Part shown: piece by piece, positions 44,067-55,300 of the stretch
Position numbering within the stretch: position 1 is the first letter of the stretch
How the letters are laid out: every line of letters begins with the position of its first letter
Assembly (NCBI GenBank): GCA_030704615.1
Contig: CM060732.1
Span: 68,675,053-68,739,052 of the forward strand
Origin: Takakia lepidozioides
Lineage: Eukaryota > Streptophyta > Takakiopsida > Takakiales > Takakiaceae
Reading direction: 5' to 3'
Length of the DNA stretch: 64,000 nt
The notes under the pieces: generated by a model
Databases searched by the model: none
The model's input: the letters and a program-made list of their open reading frames with translations, nothing else
What the model was told of the DNA's origin: nothing
Position numbers and translations under genes: made by a program

Positions 44067-44928
44067 TGACTAGACAAGAAGTCAAGGTTGGCGTGGCCGA
44101 ATGCACGATGAGTAAATAAGAATCAAGACGATCTTTATAACAATGAACAAGAGTACAAGATATTGGAACACGACTTGAATACTGGAATGTTGGAAACTGG
44201 ACTGGAGTACCAGATACTGGAAACTGGGCTAGAGTACTGGGAACTGGAAACAAGAGTAGCTTGAACTGGTGTTTGCGAGACTGAAGAGTGTCCAGTCTCG
44301 CCTCCTATATATACTGGCAACTATGAGGTTTCTTGATGGAGAAGTTTCTTTAAACAAAGGAAGTATCTTGATGGAGAAGTTTCCTCCAAAGAAGCTTCAT
44401 CAGCAGTTTCCCAAATTACTCTTGGTAATTTGGTAAACTTCCGGTAACTTGGTAACTAATGGTAACTTATGATAGATCATGGTAGATCACGGTAACTTTT
44501 GGTAACATGGTAACTTAGAAACTTTTGGTATTTATTCCTGGTAAGTTCCTCTGGGCTATGTCCGTGACAGTACCAGCAGACTATTATGTAGGGGTAGTCT
44601 CCCCATGTAAGCCTTCACGGCCTCATGAGTGGTTATTTTTTCCACTCCCTCGAACTTTTGTATTCCTTGGACTTTTTGTCCATTATTTATAAAAATCTTG
44701 AGGCCTATGTCCGGTTTTTTTAAAATATATACCATTTCTAGCCAACTAACCGTAAATTGCAACCACAGTAAAGGAAGATAATAAGAGAATGTAAGAACTT
44801 AATGCACAAATGCAACCTCTGACAGGATAGTACGCTGGTTACATTTATACTTAACCATAGTAAAATTTCGAGATCAGGTGTGAGTTACATCAAGAGGAGT
44901 TATACTCCATTCTGTATAACCCCGAGTG

Positions 44929-45180
44929 GAGTTACACACCTCGACGTGTAACCCGATGTAACCCCAAGTGGAGTTACACACCTCGACATGTAACCCGATG
45001 TAACCCCAAGTGGAGTTACACACCTCGACGTGTAACCCGATGTAATCCCAAGTGGAGTTACACACCTCGACGTGTAACCCGATGTAACCCCAAGTGGAGT
45101 TACACACCTCGACGTGTAACCCGATGTAATCCCAAGTGGAGTTACACACCTTGTCGTGTAACCCAGTGTAACCCCGACTC
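44929..45180. repeat. 42-bp tandem repeat, six units
   Basis: Units start at 44929, 44971, 45013, 45055, 45097 and 45139 (GAGTTACACACCTCGACGTG...). Each unit contains the inverted pair GTTACAC/GTGTAAC, able to form a small hairpin. The minus frame is open over the array (14-residue periodic peptide). I judge it non-coding because 42 is a multiple of 3 and the flanks are not coding. Confidence 0.9.
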
Positions 45181-45305
45181 GAGTTTACACTCCTTCAGTT
45201 CCGTGTCACTCTCAAGAGAGGGTGGGGAAGATTTGACCAGAGTTATATGAGAAACCGGGGTTACAGAGGGTTACACTATCGGGGTTCCACTACAAGTGCC
45301 TCCCA

Positions 45306-45375
45306 TCAAGAATCGAACCCTGAACCCCGCCGCTTACAACGCTATCTCCTTACCATCATGCTACCCACCACAACT
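45306..45375 (-). mobile_element. tRNA-related SINE head
   Basis: On the minus strand: GTGGGTAGCATGATGGTAAGG (A-box region) and GGGTTCAGGGTTCGATTCTT (B box), about 40 bp apart. This is internal Pol III promoter spacing without a proper tRNA fold. Confidence 0.5.
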
Positions 45376-45689
45376 TACAACCGTATTGGATTCTTAAGTA
45401 TCTAATAGTGAAACCTAGGTAAGAGGGGGTGGGGAGGATTTTATAGGGGCCCCATCAGAGGAGCCCAGGTTGCCGGGATGCGGCGAAAGTACTGTCCGAT
45501 CACACGTGTCCATTAAGTCCTTACATTATTCATATTGTCTTCCCACAGTAAATATGGCATCTCATTTTTTAATATTAGCGTCTTGAATGCATCATAGGCC
45601 CCGCCAGTACGGCCCATGGGGTGAACTCATAAGCCCACTGCCCATTCACCGGGTCGGCCAGATTCTGAATTTTTTGTAAGTTCTTGTTC

Positions 45690-45845
45690 ATCTACCGCGA
45701 CGGACCTTCTAGCGGACTGGGTAGACCCTCCAACAGACCGACTCCAACCTTCTAGCGGACAGGCAGACTCTCCAGTAGATCGACGAGCGGACTAGCAGAC
45801 CCTCCAGCAGACCGACGAGCCGACTAGCACACCCTTCGACAAAAT
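45690..45845. repeat. Imperfect ~34-bp repeats
   Basis: Repeated blocks of (C/A)TAGCGGACT..(C)AGACCCTCCA(G/A)CAGACCGACGA, four units, diverged. Confidence 0.7.
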
Positions 45846-45887
45846 ACATATTTAATAACACACTTTACTACCACACTACAACTTGAC

Positions 45888-45952
45888 AGGATTTGAACAT
45901 CAAACCTCATGTTTATTGTTCATCGCTCTTAACCACTACACAACCTGCCATT
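45888..45952 (-). mobile_element. tRNA-related SINE head, second type
   Basis: On the minus strand: TGGCAGGTTGTGTAGTGGTTAAGAGCG (A-box region) and GATGTTCAAATCCTGTC (B box). No continuation into a recognisable body was established. Confidence 0.5.
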
Positions 45953-46189
45953 TTCCACAAACTCTTGCAACAACTAATGCTTTATCTATATATTGTGGGC
46001 TCCAGCAAACTAGCTTATGTGTTTTGTGGGCCCCAGCAAACTAGCTTGTCGGTCAGACCTAGCAACATACTGGCCGGGTCCGGGTAGGGGCGCTCCCACC
46101 CCTTGCCACCCCTCTGCCACAAGTGGGCCCCACCGCAACCACATGCGCGGGCATTCAAGACCCTAATATTGTTCAATGATAAGCGTAAA

Positions 46190-46380
46190 TATGTAAACCC
46201 AAGTTTCATTTCAAAGAAAATCAGCAAGTGAGAAGATAGCACGACGAAGTGGGGGGGCTAGTGGAAAAGCAGGAGAAGGACACGCAGCCGCGAGAGAAAA
46301 AGGGCGTTGTGGAGTAGACAGTGAGCCCGGGCTGTAGGGACACCTAGAAAGAGGGGGGAGAAATGTTTTATTTAGGTAAG
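46190..46380 (-). repeat. Dispersed repeat, inverted copy of 22370-22560
   Basis: See 22370-22560; the same blocks in reverse complement, somewhat diverged. Confidence 0.55.
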
Positions 46381-47434
46381 GTAAAAGATAGGCCCACCAT
46401 TGGAACAACCAGTGGTAACTCTTTATGGGGTTGGAAATAGTGGAAACATGTCAAATAGTGGGGTGGTTTATGTAGGGTAGGACACGTGGGGGCGTCTTAG
46501 AAGATTCTTTTCACTAATTTTTGGCACGCTTACATTCTTTGATATTTGTTTTCGGAAAGGGGATGAAACATGAAACCCTAAATGGATTGAAAAACGAGGG
46601 AAATCTAAGAGAAATGTGTCTTTTCCAAAAAAAAACACTCGGTTTCTGGGATGTAGAACGCTCCGCATATTGCGGTGAGGACTACTCAGGCCCTTTCTCT
46701 TCTCTTGGATGGTGTACATCTCCTTGTCAATGAACTCTCCAACTCCTTCTACTCAATACTCTTTCTTTTTGCTTTCAAAACATTTGTCTCTATCTCTTCA
46801 TTTGGTTGGTTGATGTATATATATATATACCATCAAAATATTTTAGTAAATTGTAATGCGTTCACCACAAGGTCACCACATAACCATAGAATTGAACTTG
46901 TATGTCGGCATATTGTTTATTTTTGTTTGGTTGGTTTTTATCATAATTAATATCTAGAAGTGTTGTAATATTTCATTGAATGTGTGAAGAATAATCAGCC
47001 TTTGGCATGGCTTCTATGTAAGGTTTTTTTTTCCTTATTTTTAAATAAAAAACAATTCCAGGGCCACTGTCCCTTGTTCTCTAAAAAAAAGAAAAAAAGA
47101 AAAGAAAAGAAGAACAAGCAATACAGTGAGAGCAGATTCGCAAAACATAATTTCAAAATTCAGTTTAGATCTTCAAATTTCAGTTGTTTTTTGGGCAGCC
47201 AATAAAAATGACGACGATGATGTGATGATGAGGTGGTGACCATTACTCTACGCTAAAACTAGTCTCTGACCTTGAGTTGTCATTAGAACTAGGGCTGCGT
47301 GTTGCCCGCACTACTAGTGACAACTTCCAAAGTGACAACTTTCAGGGAGAACAATGTTTAGGTTTTACAAATTAATTGATTAATTATAATTAAAAAAATA
47401 CTCAATTCAATTAGTGGTACTGTTTTTGTTATAG
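46381..47434. other. Unassigned AT-rich DNA with a LINE/SINE-like 3' tail
   Basis: 47055-47110 reads CCAGGGCCACTGTCCC..GTTCTCT followed by an A-rich tail. A similar end is at 61235-61270 (GGGGCCACTGTCCC). No gene. Confidence 0.4.
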
Positions 47435-47572
47435 AGAGAAATGACTTCAAATGAGTCTGGGTTCAAATCCTGCTACCTTGTCAGGTGTGGTATAATCTTC
47501 TCCTCCTTCCAATGGGCGGTGTCCGTAGAGTTTTGTGCTCTGCACCTCATGGCGAGGTTACTATGAAAGAGG

Positions 47573-47603
<31 letters not shown>

Positions 47604-47680
47604 CCCCTTCTTCTTCTTCTTCTGATTTGTGAGCGGTCGCTCCTGGGTATTTTCTTATTAAAACAGAAAAAAGAAATTCA
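47435..47680 (+). mobile_element. SINE (5'-truncated) carrying a 30-T run
   Basis: It matches the SINE at 48530-48795 from GGTTCAAATCCTGCTACCTTGTCAGGTGTGG-type sequence onward to the GTGAGCGGTCGCTCCTGGG end and an A-rich tail. T30 at 47575-47604 and (TTC)5 interrupt the body. Confidence 0.75.
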
Positions 47681-48529
47681 GCTAGAGCTTAGGTGACTGT
47701 GCTAGTAGCCGTCTTATTTTATGGCTACTGCTCTTTTCAAGGGTGGCTTCTATAAAGGTTTTTATAAATCAAAATCTTAACAAGTAAATCTCAAATTCTT
47801 AAACATAGAGACTAAATAGATTCATCTAGTATGATATATCATAGAGTTTGTTGATGTGTATTTATAATATATATATTTATTTATTTATAATTGTTTAAAA
47901 TGAAGACAAGAGATAAAATTTAATATTGACGTTTCCTTAGCTATTCATTTATAATATATATGTAATATCATAATACAAAAAATTAGGCAAACCATTGAAT
48001 TCATTTTGGTGATAATTAATATGTAGAAGTGTTGCAACATTTTAGTACATTGAACTAATGAAGAAAGAAAGGAAAAGAACAAGCAATATTAGAGCAGATT
48101 CGTAAAATAGATTTTCAAATCTCAGTTTTTATTTTTTTGTTTTATCTATTTATTCTGGGGCAGCCAAAAAAAATGACGATGATGACGTGTCACTATGGCA
48201 CCCTATTCCTGCTCTACACTAAAAACAGTCTCTGACCTTCAATCTAATATATACAGCCCCACCTTGAAAAGGATACTACCTGCAAGGGAAGGGGATGAGG
48301 CTCTTATTTAAGCTAACTTTGGTGGCATCATCACTCTCTTTTTGATGAGTGTCCATTGGAAAACCGGTCAACAGTGAGATCAAGACGTGTGCCCTACACT
48401 CATTTCTCGCAATTCATGGAGCCACAAACATCTACATCTCCTTTTTTTGGCAAGGAAGGGGACAAGAGCCATTTCATCAAATTACAAGGAGGAAACAAAT
48501 AACCTCTGGACCGTGAGAAAAAAAAAAGT

Positions 48530-48795
48530 GGTGATATCACCAGTTGGTAGCTCACTTGGATAGAGCACTAAGTGCCGCCCAGGTGATTATGGGCTCAAAT
48601 CCTGCTACCTTGTCAGGTGTGGCATAATCTTCTCCCCCTTCCCATGGGCGGTGTCCCTTGAGCCTTGCATTCGGCACCTCTTTCAAGGGTAGTATGCAAG
48701 AGGTTATTTTCTCCTCTCACTACAATTAAGGGGTCTGATTTGTGAGCGGTTGCTCCCGGGCATTTCCCTTTAAAAAGAAAAAGAAAAAGACCCTA
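48530..48795 (+). mobile_element. tRNA-derived SINE, nearly full length
   Basis: It starts CAGTTGGTAGCTCACTTGG (A box) with GGGCTCAAATCCTGC (B box). The body contains CATGGGCGGTGTCC and the 3' end GTGAGCGGTTGCTCCCGGGC, followed by an A-rich tail (AAAAAGAAAAAGAAAAAGA). Confidence 0.8.
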
Positions 48796-49074
48796 CGGTG
48801 ATCCGACCCCTTTGTAAGCCTAGCAGAGTTATTTTTCCCTTGTTCCCTCTTTTGAGTTTAATTTGACAGTGGGGCCTCTCTGTCCCCTTTTATTAGGAAA
48901 AAAAACAAAGTGGGACCCGGTCCCTGGGCCATAAGACCAACTATTACATCCTTTCATCTGTGGCACTGATGTTGATGGATGGCATTGAAAAACCATTTTT
49001 TTACATATTTTATTTTTATTTCTTATTTTTTTCCAAGAGGTGTTTTTGAGTTACATATTATTCTTTGAAAAAAT

Positions 49075-49595
49075 GAGCTTCATTACGAAGAGCCACTAGA
49101 TGGTATGAGATCGATGTTGAATCTACGTTCCTTGTTGTCGCACGTGTGAAACTCCACGGCTCAGGGGGAGTTTTGGGAAGTCTCGGGCGCAGCGGAGGAG
49201 TAGTATATATATTGTCTGCTCTTCTCACCCGCATCAGAGCTCCTAGTTTTGCAGTTGTCTCTAGGGCTCCTCCTCAAGTTTGCATTTTTCTTGTTTCTCT
49301 TCCTACTTTAGTCCACTCCATACTGACGTAAGTAGCGCATAAGACCTTGTCGAAAGCCTTTCCAGCCTTCAGTTTATTTGCCTAAGATGTTAATTACTGC
49401 CTATTAGTTCTTAGATCCCTACTGTAACCGTAGTCAGGTCAGTGAACCGGACTCTCTAGAGATTGTTCTGGTGACTAGAACCCCAACATCGTTCTCTCCG
49501 AGTTTGTCTTGAAAGGATTCTCAGTGCAGCATTGATTACCAAGATCAACATTGTTTGGTCCAGTACTAGTTTTCAGTTTCTCTCTGCTTGTGAGA
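49075..49595 (+). promoter_or_regulatory. Upstream and leader region of the broken F-box copy
   Basis: A TATATATAT box at 49203-49211, then the same leader blocks as at 23378-23500. It is more diverged upstream of the TATA box than the 18.4/23.0-kb pair. Confidence 0.6.
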
Positions 49596-50816
49596 ATGGA
49601 GCGTAACCAAATTGACGTCCACAACAACATAGCTTTTCCTCATCATATTGTGGACAATCTGGAGTCTGTGTTTTCTAGGCTTCTTGCTCATGACGTAGCC
49701 ACCAGTCTCTGCGTATATAAAACATGGAATCAAGTGGACATCTTGTCCAGAGAGTTTTCCGATCTGCGTTTGTCGTTGAAGACCGAAGATTGGTATTTTC
49801 CTACAGCTATGGTTGGGTTGGACAGTATGGACTCTGGGCCGCAGGAATGGATAGGGCTCCATCACCCATCAAACACTTGGCGCAAGCTGCCGTCTTTACC
49901 AGCTCCTATGGGGAAATGTGTGATTCTCACAGGATCTGGAGGGCTGCTTTGTGTCCAAGACAAGTCTTCTGCGGATTTCTGGCTTAGTCCTCTTTTTGTG
50001 TGTAACCCGATAACCAAGAGGTGGAAAGAGCTTCCTAGATTGCCAGCACCTATCGAAGCCTCCTCATTACCTGGGTCCTCACCAATTGTCAAGCACATGC
50101 CGATCAAGCATGTTAAAACTAACGATGGTTGGGGTTCCAGCTATAAGATAATCTTCCTATGGTCTGGGATCATGTACGAGTATTCCTCACAAACGAACGG
50201 GTGGAGAATACAGGAATTTGCTCACGTTTCCACATATGCATAATTGCTCCCAGGTAGTGCAGTTTGGGAGGGGAGGGTTATGACTGGGACTACACCGTTC
50301 AAGCTTTTGATATTGAACGTTGTGTATGGATAGAGGACATCTACACTCTACACCCCAATGTTGAGACTGAGATGTTTTTGAGTGATAGCTGCTACAAACC
50401 ACACCTGCTGGTTTGCAGAGGTAAGTTTTTTGCTGTGATCCCCACCTTTCTTGACATGGAGGACAGGCTGGAGGACATTGAAGATGTTGACTTGGATTGG
50501 ACTTACATATGTGGTTTCTTAGTGTTGAAGCTGGATCTTCAAGTCAAAAAAATTGTCTATCAGAAGATTGGCATGCCACCGGACTTGTGTAGCTCTGCCT
50601 CATGGGCGCGATGTTGACGCATGGATATGTCATTCTACTCCAGAGGGAGACACACCATGGTTGGCAAACCAGGACTACCTCATCAAATATGAGAAATTGT
50701 TCATGTGGGGGATTGACAACATTGCACAAGACACTAGATTTCCCAGACTCATGGATGAAGATTACATGTCGTACAATGACTCTGCATTCCACCCTAGCTT
50801 CAGTGCCAAGCCCTGA
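49596..50816 (+). pseudogene. F-box gene paralogue, broken
   Basis: It is collinear with 23665-24927 over its whole length; the first 200 codons are nearly identical (FSDLRLSLKTEDWYFPTAMV and so on). CAA in the intact gene is TAA here (50241-50243), giving a stop after FAHVSTYA. Small deletions near 50270 and 50600 change frame. The final part (PEGDTPWLANQDYLIKYEKL ... MDEDYMSYNDSAFHPSF) is recognisable to the original stop. The F-box itself (FPHHIVDNLESVFSRLLAHDVATSLCVYKTWNQ) is intact, so a truncated F-box-only protein of about 216 residues remains possible. Confidence 0.8.
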
Positions 50817-51380
50817 TTATCTTGTGTAGTTATCATGGATATGCCCATTGTGCATAAACTGAAAAAAAAAAAACCCATGTGATTGGTCAGTTTTGAGGTG
50901 TACTCTCTACATTGAGGACTGTCATTTCGAAATCAGCTTGTTGAGAAGGACTTCTAGGATCTAAGTTCACTTCATTTCAGCAAAAGAAGCTTTGAAAGAG
51001 GTAATCTTTTACAGTTTGACTTTGGTAGTGTCATTGTTTGGGCTAATTGTTGCAGTAAACGGAACTTGTTTGTGTACAGCAGGTCTTGAATGAAGAGTGT
51101 TGTTCTAATGGATGTCCCTTCAGTGTGATTTCAGAGTATCCAATTTCAGATAGCTTGATGAAAGCACTTTCACATGGGCCACTTTATTCTTTCATTTTCT
51201 TTCATTTCGAGATAGAGGACAAATTTTACTCTAGGGTTTTTTTTTACCCACCAATAAAAGAATATAAGGTTGCACTCCTTACAAATAGCACAAAGCCTAT
51301 GGCGAGTGCTACTTCATACCCAGCTGTTCCTCCTTCACCTCTCATGGAGATTGCCTTTACAGTAGCCAGGATTGCTGACA

Positions 51381-52204
51381 TCAATCCAACTGAGCCCTAG
51401 TTCCTCCTCTATCCTCCAACATTTTCCACAACTTTGCTTTATCATCCCAGCGGCCAGCCGCAGCATATATGTTTGACAGTAGTACATAACCTGCTTCATC
51501 CTGTGGATCAATCTCCAGAAGGGATTTTGTTGCACGCTCTGCTATCTCCACGACGTCATGAATTTGGCAGGCGCCAAGCAACGCCCTCCACAACCCAACA
51601 TGTGGTTTGATAGGCATTTTGTGAATAAAGTCCTTTACCTCTTCCAACAGTCCTACACGGCCAAGAAGGTCCACCATGCAGCCAAAATGCTCTTTGGTAG
51701 GGGTTAGGCCATGATCTCGACTCATGGAATCAAAGTACTCCTGGGCTTTATCAACTAGACCAACATGGCTACATGTAGAGAGAAGGGATGAAAAGGTGAT
51801 GCATTTCTTGCCTTCCTGTCGCATTTGTTCAAATAGGTGCAGGACCTCCCTATCACACCCATGCTGAGAATATCCTGCGATCATGACATTCCATGAGACA
51901 ACGTTTCGCTCGGAAATACTGTTGAACACTTTACTTGAATCCTGCACGCTCCCACATTTGGCATACATATCAACAAGGGTATTCTCCAAATTCAGATACG
52001 GTAGAACTCCAGCTTTGAGGATGTCATCATGGACCTCCAGACCCTTTTCAAGAACCCCCAGGCTCGCACATGCATTCAGCACACAATTGAACGTGACTCT
52101 GCTGGGCCTCACCCCTTGTTGTTGCATTTGCTCATAGATCTCTAAAGCCTCCCTTCCACACCCATACTGAGCATATCATGCAATCATCGAGGTCCATGAA
52201 ACTG
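51381..52204 (-). pseudogene. PPR protein, C-terminal fragment with premature stop and frameshift
   Basis: The minus frame contains successive 35-residue PPR units: VTFNCVLNACASLGVLEKG, NTLVDMYAKCGSVQDSSKVF, NVVSWNVMIAGYSQHG and CITFSSLLSTCSHVGLVDKA. The E-type tail follows (GLWRALLGACQIHDVVEIAE, YVLLSNIYAAAGRWDDKAKL). Organelle RNA binding is the family role. Defects: TGA where GGA is expected in IAGYAQYG (about 52176), truncation upstream of about 52205, and a frameshift near 51415, after which another frame gives EEELGLSWIDV. A still more decayed relative lies at 25360-25745, so it was copied together with the F-box gene. Confidence 0.8.
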
Positions 52205-52349
52205 GATCTGGTCACCACTGCCCTATCCCCGGTGAGCTCGAATAATCTCTGCTGCTCTCACTCGCTTCTCTCTCCCTTTCTCTTCCCTTTCTGAGACCTA
52301 TCTACTGTTATAAAACCAAGCTTCATATATGTTGCAATTTTCCCTCTTG

Positions 52350-55300
52350 GACTATTCTATTCCTTCCCAATATTGTCATCCCTGCTTGTGGACAGTTGCT
52401 ATGCCCTGTTTCTTCCCTCTCTTGCAAAGTTAAAGGGCTTTTCTCGATCAAACTCTGGCTGGACTCTCTCATTTCTGCAATTCCCTTTTTTCATCTCCAG
52501 CTTCCCTTTGCTCTGTATGATCAGCCATCAATTCGTTGGATCTCACCAACGGGCTGGGAAAAATTCCCCACCCTATTCTCTTGGAACATACGTGGTATGG
52601 GCTCGGATACCACTATGCCTAAAAGATGACGAGTAAAATTGTGGGCTTCTTCCCTTATGTCTACTTCAGCTATCATTTTTCTCCAAGAAACTAAGTTAAA
52701 TGATGGTAAGATCAGATCCATTGGAAATAGCTTCTGGCCCTCGCAGGTTGCATGGTGGAACCCCACTATTTCCTCCTCTCGTGGAGGAACGGCGATCCTG
52801 GTATCTCCGACCATTGCTGGTTCAATAAACAAAGTAGAAATCTAGATCCAGGGTCGTGTCCAATGCCTTTTCACGGACCCCTCCTCTCCCTTTGGCCCCA
52901 CTGCTTTCATAAATGTGTATGCGCCGAATCTATCTCAGGAAAGAGCTGTTCTCTGGGATGCTATCAAAGTTAAAATTACCAGTTTTCCCAATGTTTAGAA
53001 TTGGGTCCTAGTTGGGATTTAAACATGGTAGATAATTATAATGATAGGCTGCAACACGCCTCACATTTTTTGTCTGATGAAGAGCAAGTTGCTTGGGATA
53101 TGTTATGTTTCTCAGTTGGATTGGTGGATATCATTTTCAAACTCCTCCTCTGGATTAAGATTCACGCGGTCCAATTTGAGGAATCCTCCCGACCTTTGTA
53201 TGGCTCGGCTGGATAGAATTTACTGTTCTCAGTCCCCCCTGGCCTAGTCTAAAGGTATGGCTCAGACCCCTATACTAGCGGACTTTGATCATGCCATGGT
53301 TGCTGTGGAGTTCTATCCACCTGGACTGCATGCTAGAGGTCGAGGTTATTTTAAACTCAACCCAACATTCTGAAAAAACAAGACTGTCTGAAGAAGCTGA
53401 AAAAGGAATGGATGGAAGCAGGGGCTGGGTTTCACTCCCCCTCCATTTCCTTTTTAAATAAACTTCAGGCTACACGCAGATTGGCTCAAGACCTTTCCCG
53501 CTCTGTTGCTGCTGAAAGAACACAACATCATAAGGCATTAACTAAATGTCTGCTGCATTGCCAAAGAAGAATTGAAGGAGGGAATCATGGTGTAATTACA
53601 ATGGAATCCTATCTTGCAGCTAAACGTAATTTGGCAGTACTGGATGCTGAAAAGGAAGAATTCCTTCGTATTAGAGCGGGAGTGAATTGGTCGTTGAAGG
53701 GGGAGAAGATGACTGGTTATTTCTTCCAGAAAGCAAAACAGTGAAGGGAAGCAACACACTTTCACGCGATTACAAACCCCAGCGGGGTGACCTTCTCCCA
53801 ACCCAAGGAGATGGCTGCAGCAGCTGCAGACCACTTTGCCAAGCTCTTTTCTGCTTCTCAAGAGGAAGTTAACTTGCTAGAATTTTGTTCTGAGGTTATC
53901 CAATCCTTCCCAAACCTTCTCTCTGTTGACGAGCAGAATGCCCTTGCTGCTCCCTTTCTTTCTGACGAGTTGTTGAATGCTGCAGAAGCGCTGAATACGT
54001 TTAAGACTCCAGGGCTAGATGGACTGCCTGTGGAATTCTTCATTGCCTTGTGGGAAGAGGCGGGGGAAGACTTTACACGAATGGCCAATGATATTTTATC
54101 TAAGGGGATCATGCCTTCGCAACTGGCGCAGGGAGTCATCACCTTGGTTCATAAAAAAAGTGACCGAGAACTTCTTTCAAACTATAGACCTATCACCTTG
54201 CTGAACTCTACTTACAAAATAATTGCAAAGGCTCTTGCTTGCCGTTTGCAACCCTTGTTGCAAAAGGTAATCAGACCAGAGCAGTCAGGGTTCCTAAAAA
54301 ATAGAATGATCCTTGATAACATTTTTCTTACCAATGAGGCAATGCATCTGGCTTGCATTGATAACCCGCCTATAGCTCTGTTAATGTTGGACTTCGAAAA
54401 GGCCTTTGATAACATTAATTGGGACTATCTTTTGAAAGCCCTAGAAATTGTTGGGATCAAAGGGAACTTCCTTAAGTGGATTCAAATCCTTCTTTCTGCA
54501 GCTTCCAGTAGAGTGGTGGTCAATGGCACGGTCTCCAAACCCTTCCCTCTATTCAAATATGTAAGACAAGGGTGTCTGTTGTCCCCCTTTCTCTTTCTTA
54601 TAGCAGCAGATGGTTTGGGTCACTTACTACATAAGAGAAAAGACTCATTGGGTCTGGTTGATCCTAATTCCCCGAATGACATTTCCTCTTCCATTCGCTC
54701 TTCGCTATATGCTGATGACACATCCTTGTTCATTAACAACTCTTCTCTTTCCAATGTCCATGCGGCTCTCAACTCGTTGAAGGCATTTTGTGCAGCCTCA
54801 AGTCTCAAAATCAATTGGAATAAATCTGTTGGTTTATTAAATGGACTGGCAGACCCATCTGTTGCAGCTCACATTGCCCGATGGGGCATTGAATTTGGCT
54901 TGAGATGGCTATTGGATGGAGAATCCATGAGCTCTTAGGTCAATTGGTGGGAACTGATCTCTCAGATGATACCAAGTTTGCTGCTGTCCTTACAAAACTT
55001 AAAAGGAAGCTTGCACATTGGTGTTCCTTGCATCTGTCGCTCGTGGGTAGAGCTTTAATTGTTAACCAAGTGGCTTCACTGTGGTTTTTGGCTTCGGTTT
55101 GGTCGCCGGGAGCTCTCATAATAAGAAAGGTAAAATCCCTTATGAGGAACTTTATTTGGGGTGCTACTCCCGCTGCCTCATCCAAAAGAGCCTTGGTAAG
55201 CTGGGACCAGCTTACTCAAAGCAAAAAAAAATGGGGGTCTTGGGGTGCTAGACCCCCAAGCGCAGATCACTGCTTTGCTTGCCAAATGGGTTCCCCGTGC

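Larger units (their letters stand above)
38461..44569 (-). mobile_element. Decayed and rearranged family-2 gypsy chromovirus
   Basis: The 5' LTR begins at 44569 (TGTCACGGACATAGCC on minus) and is intact to about 44067. A 280-bp segment (43790-44066) carrying the LTR end, primer binding site and start of gag is inverted. The remaining gag, protease, RT, RNase H, integrase and chromodomain follow on the minus strand, broken by many frameshifts. A post-chromodomain ORF (38745-38987) comes next. The 3' LTR at 38686 is truncated at 38461. It is non-autonomous now. The predicted primer binding site is complementary to the element's own RNA start. Confidence 0.85.

Noticed and set aside
44929-45180. 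42-bp tandem array as CRISPR or as a coding repeat protein
   Set aside because: Units are directly adjacent with no spacers. The open minus frame follows from the 42-bp period and does not continue into coding flanks.
45893-46087. Short ORF near the tRNA-like head at 45.9 kb
   Set aside because: It overlaps a SINE-like promoter region on the other strand and has no recognisable sequence.
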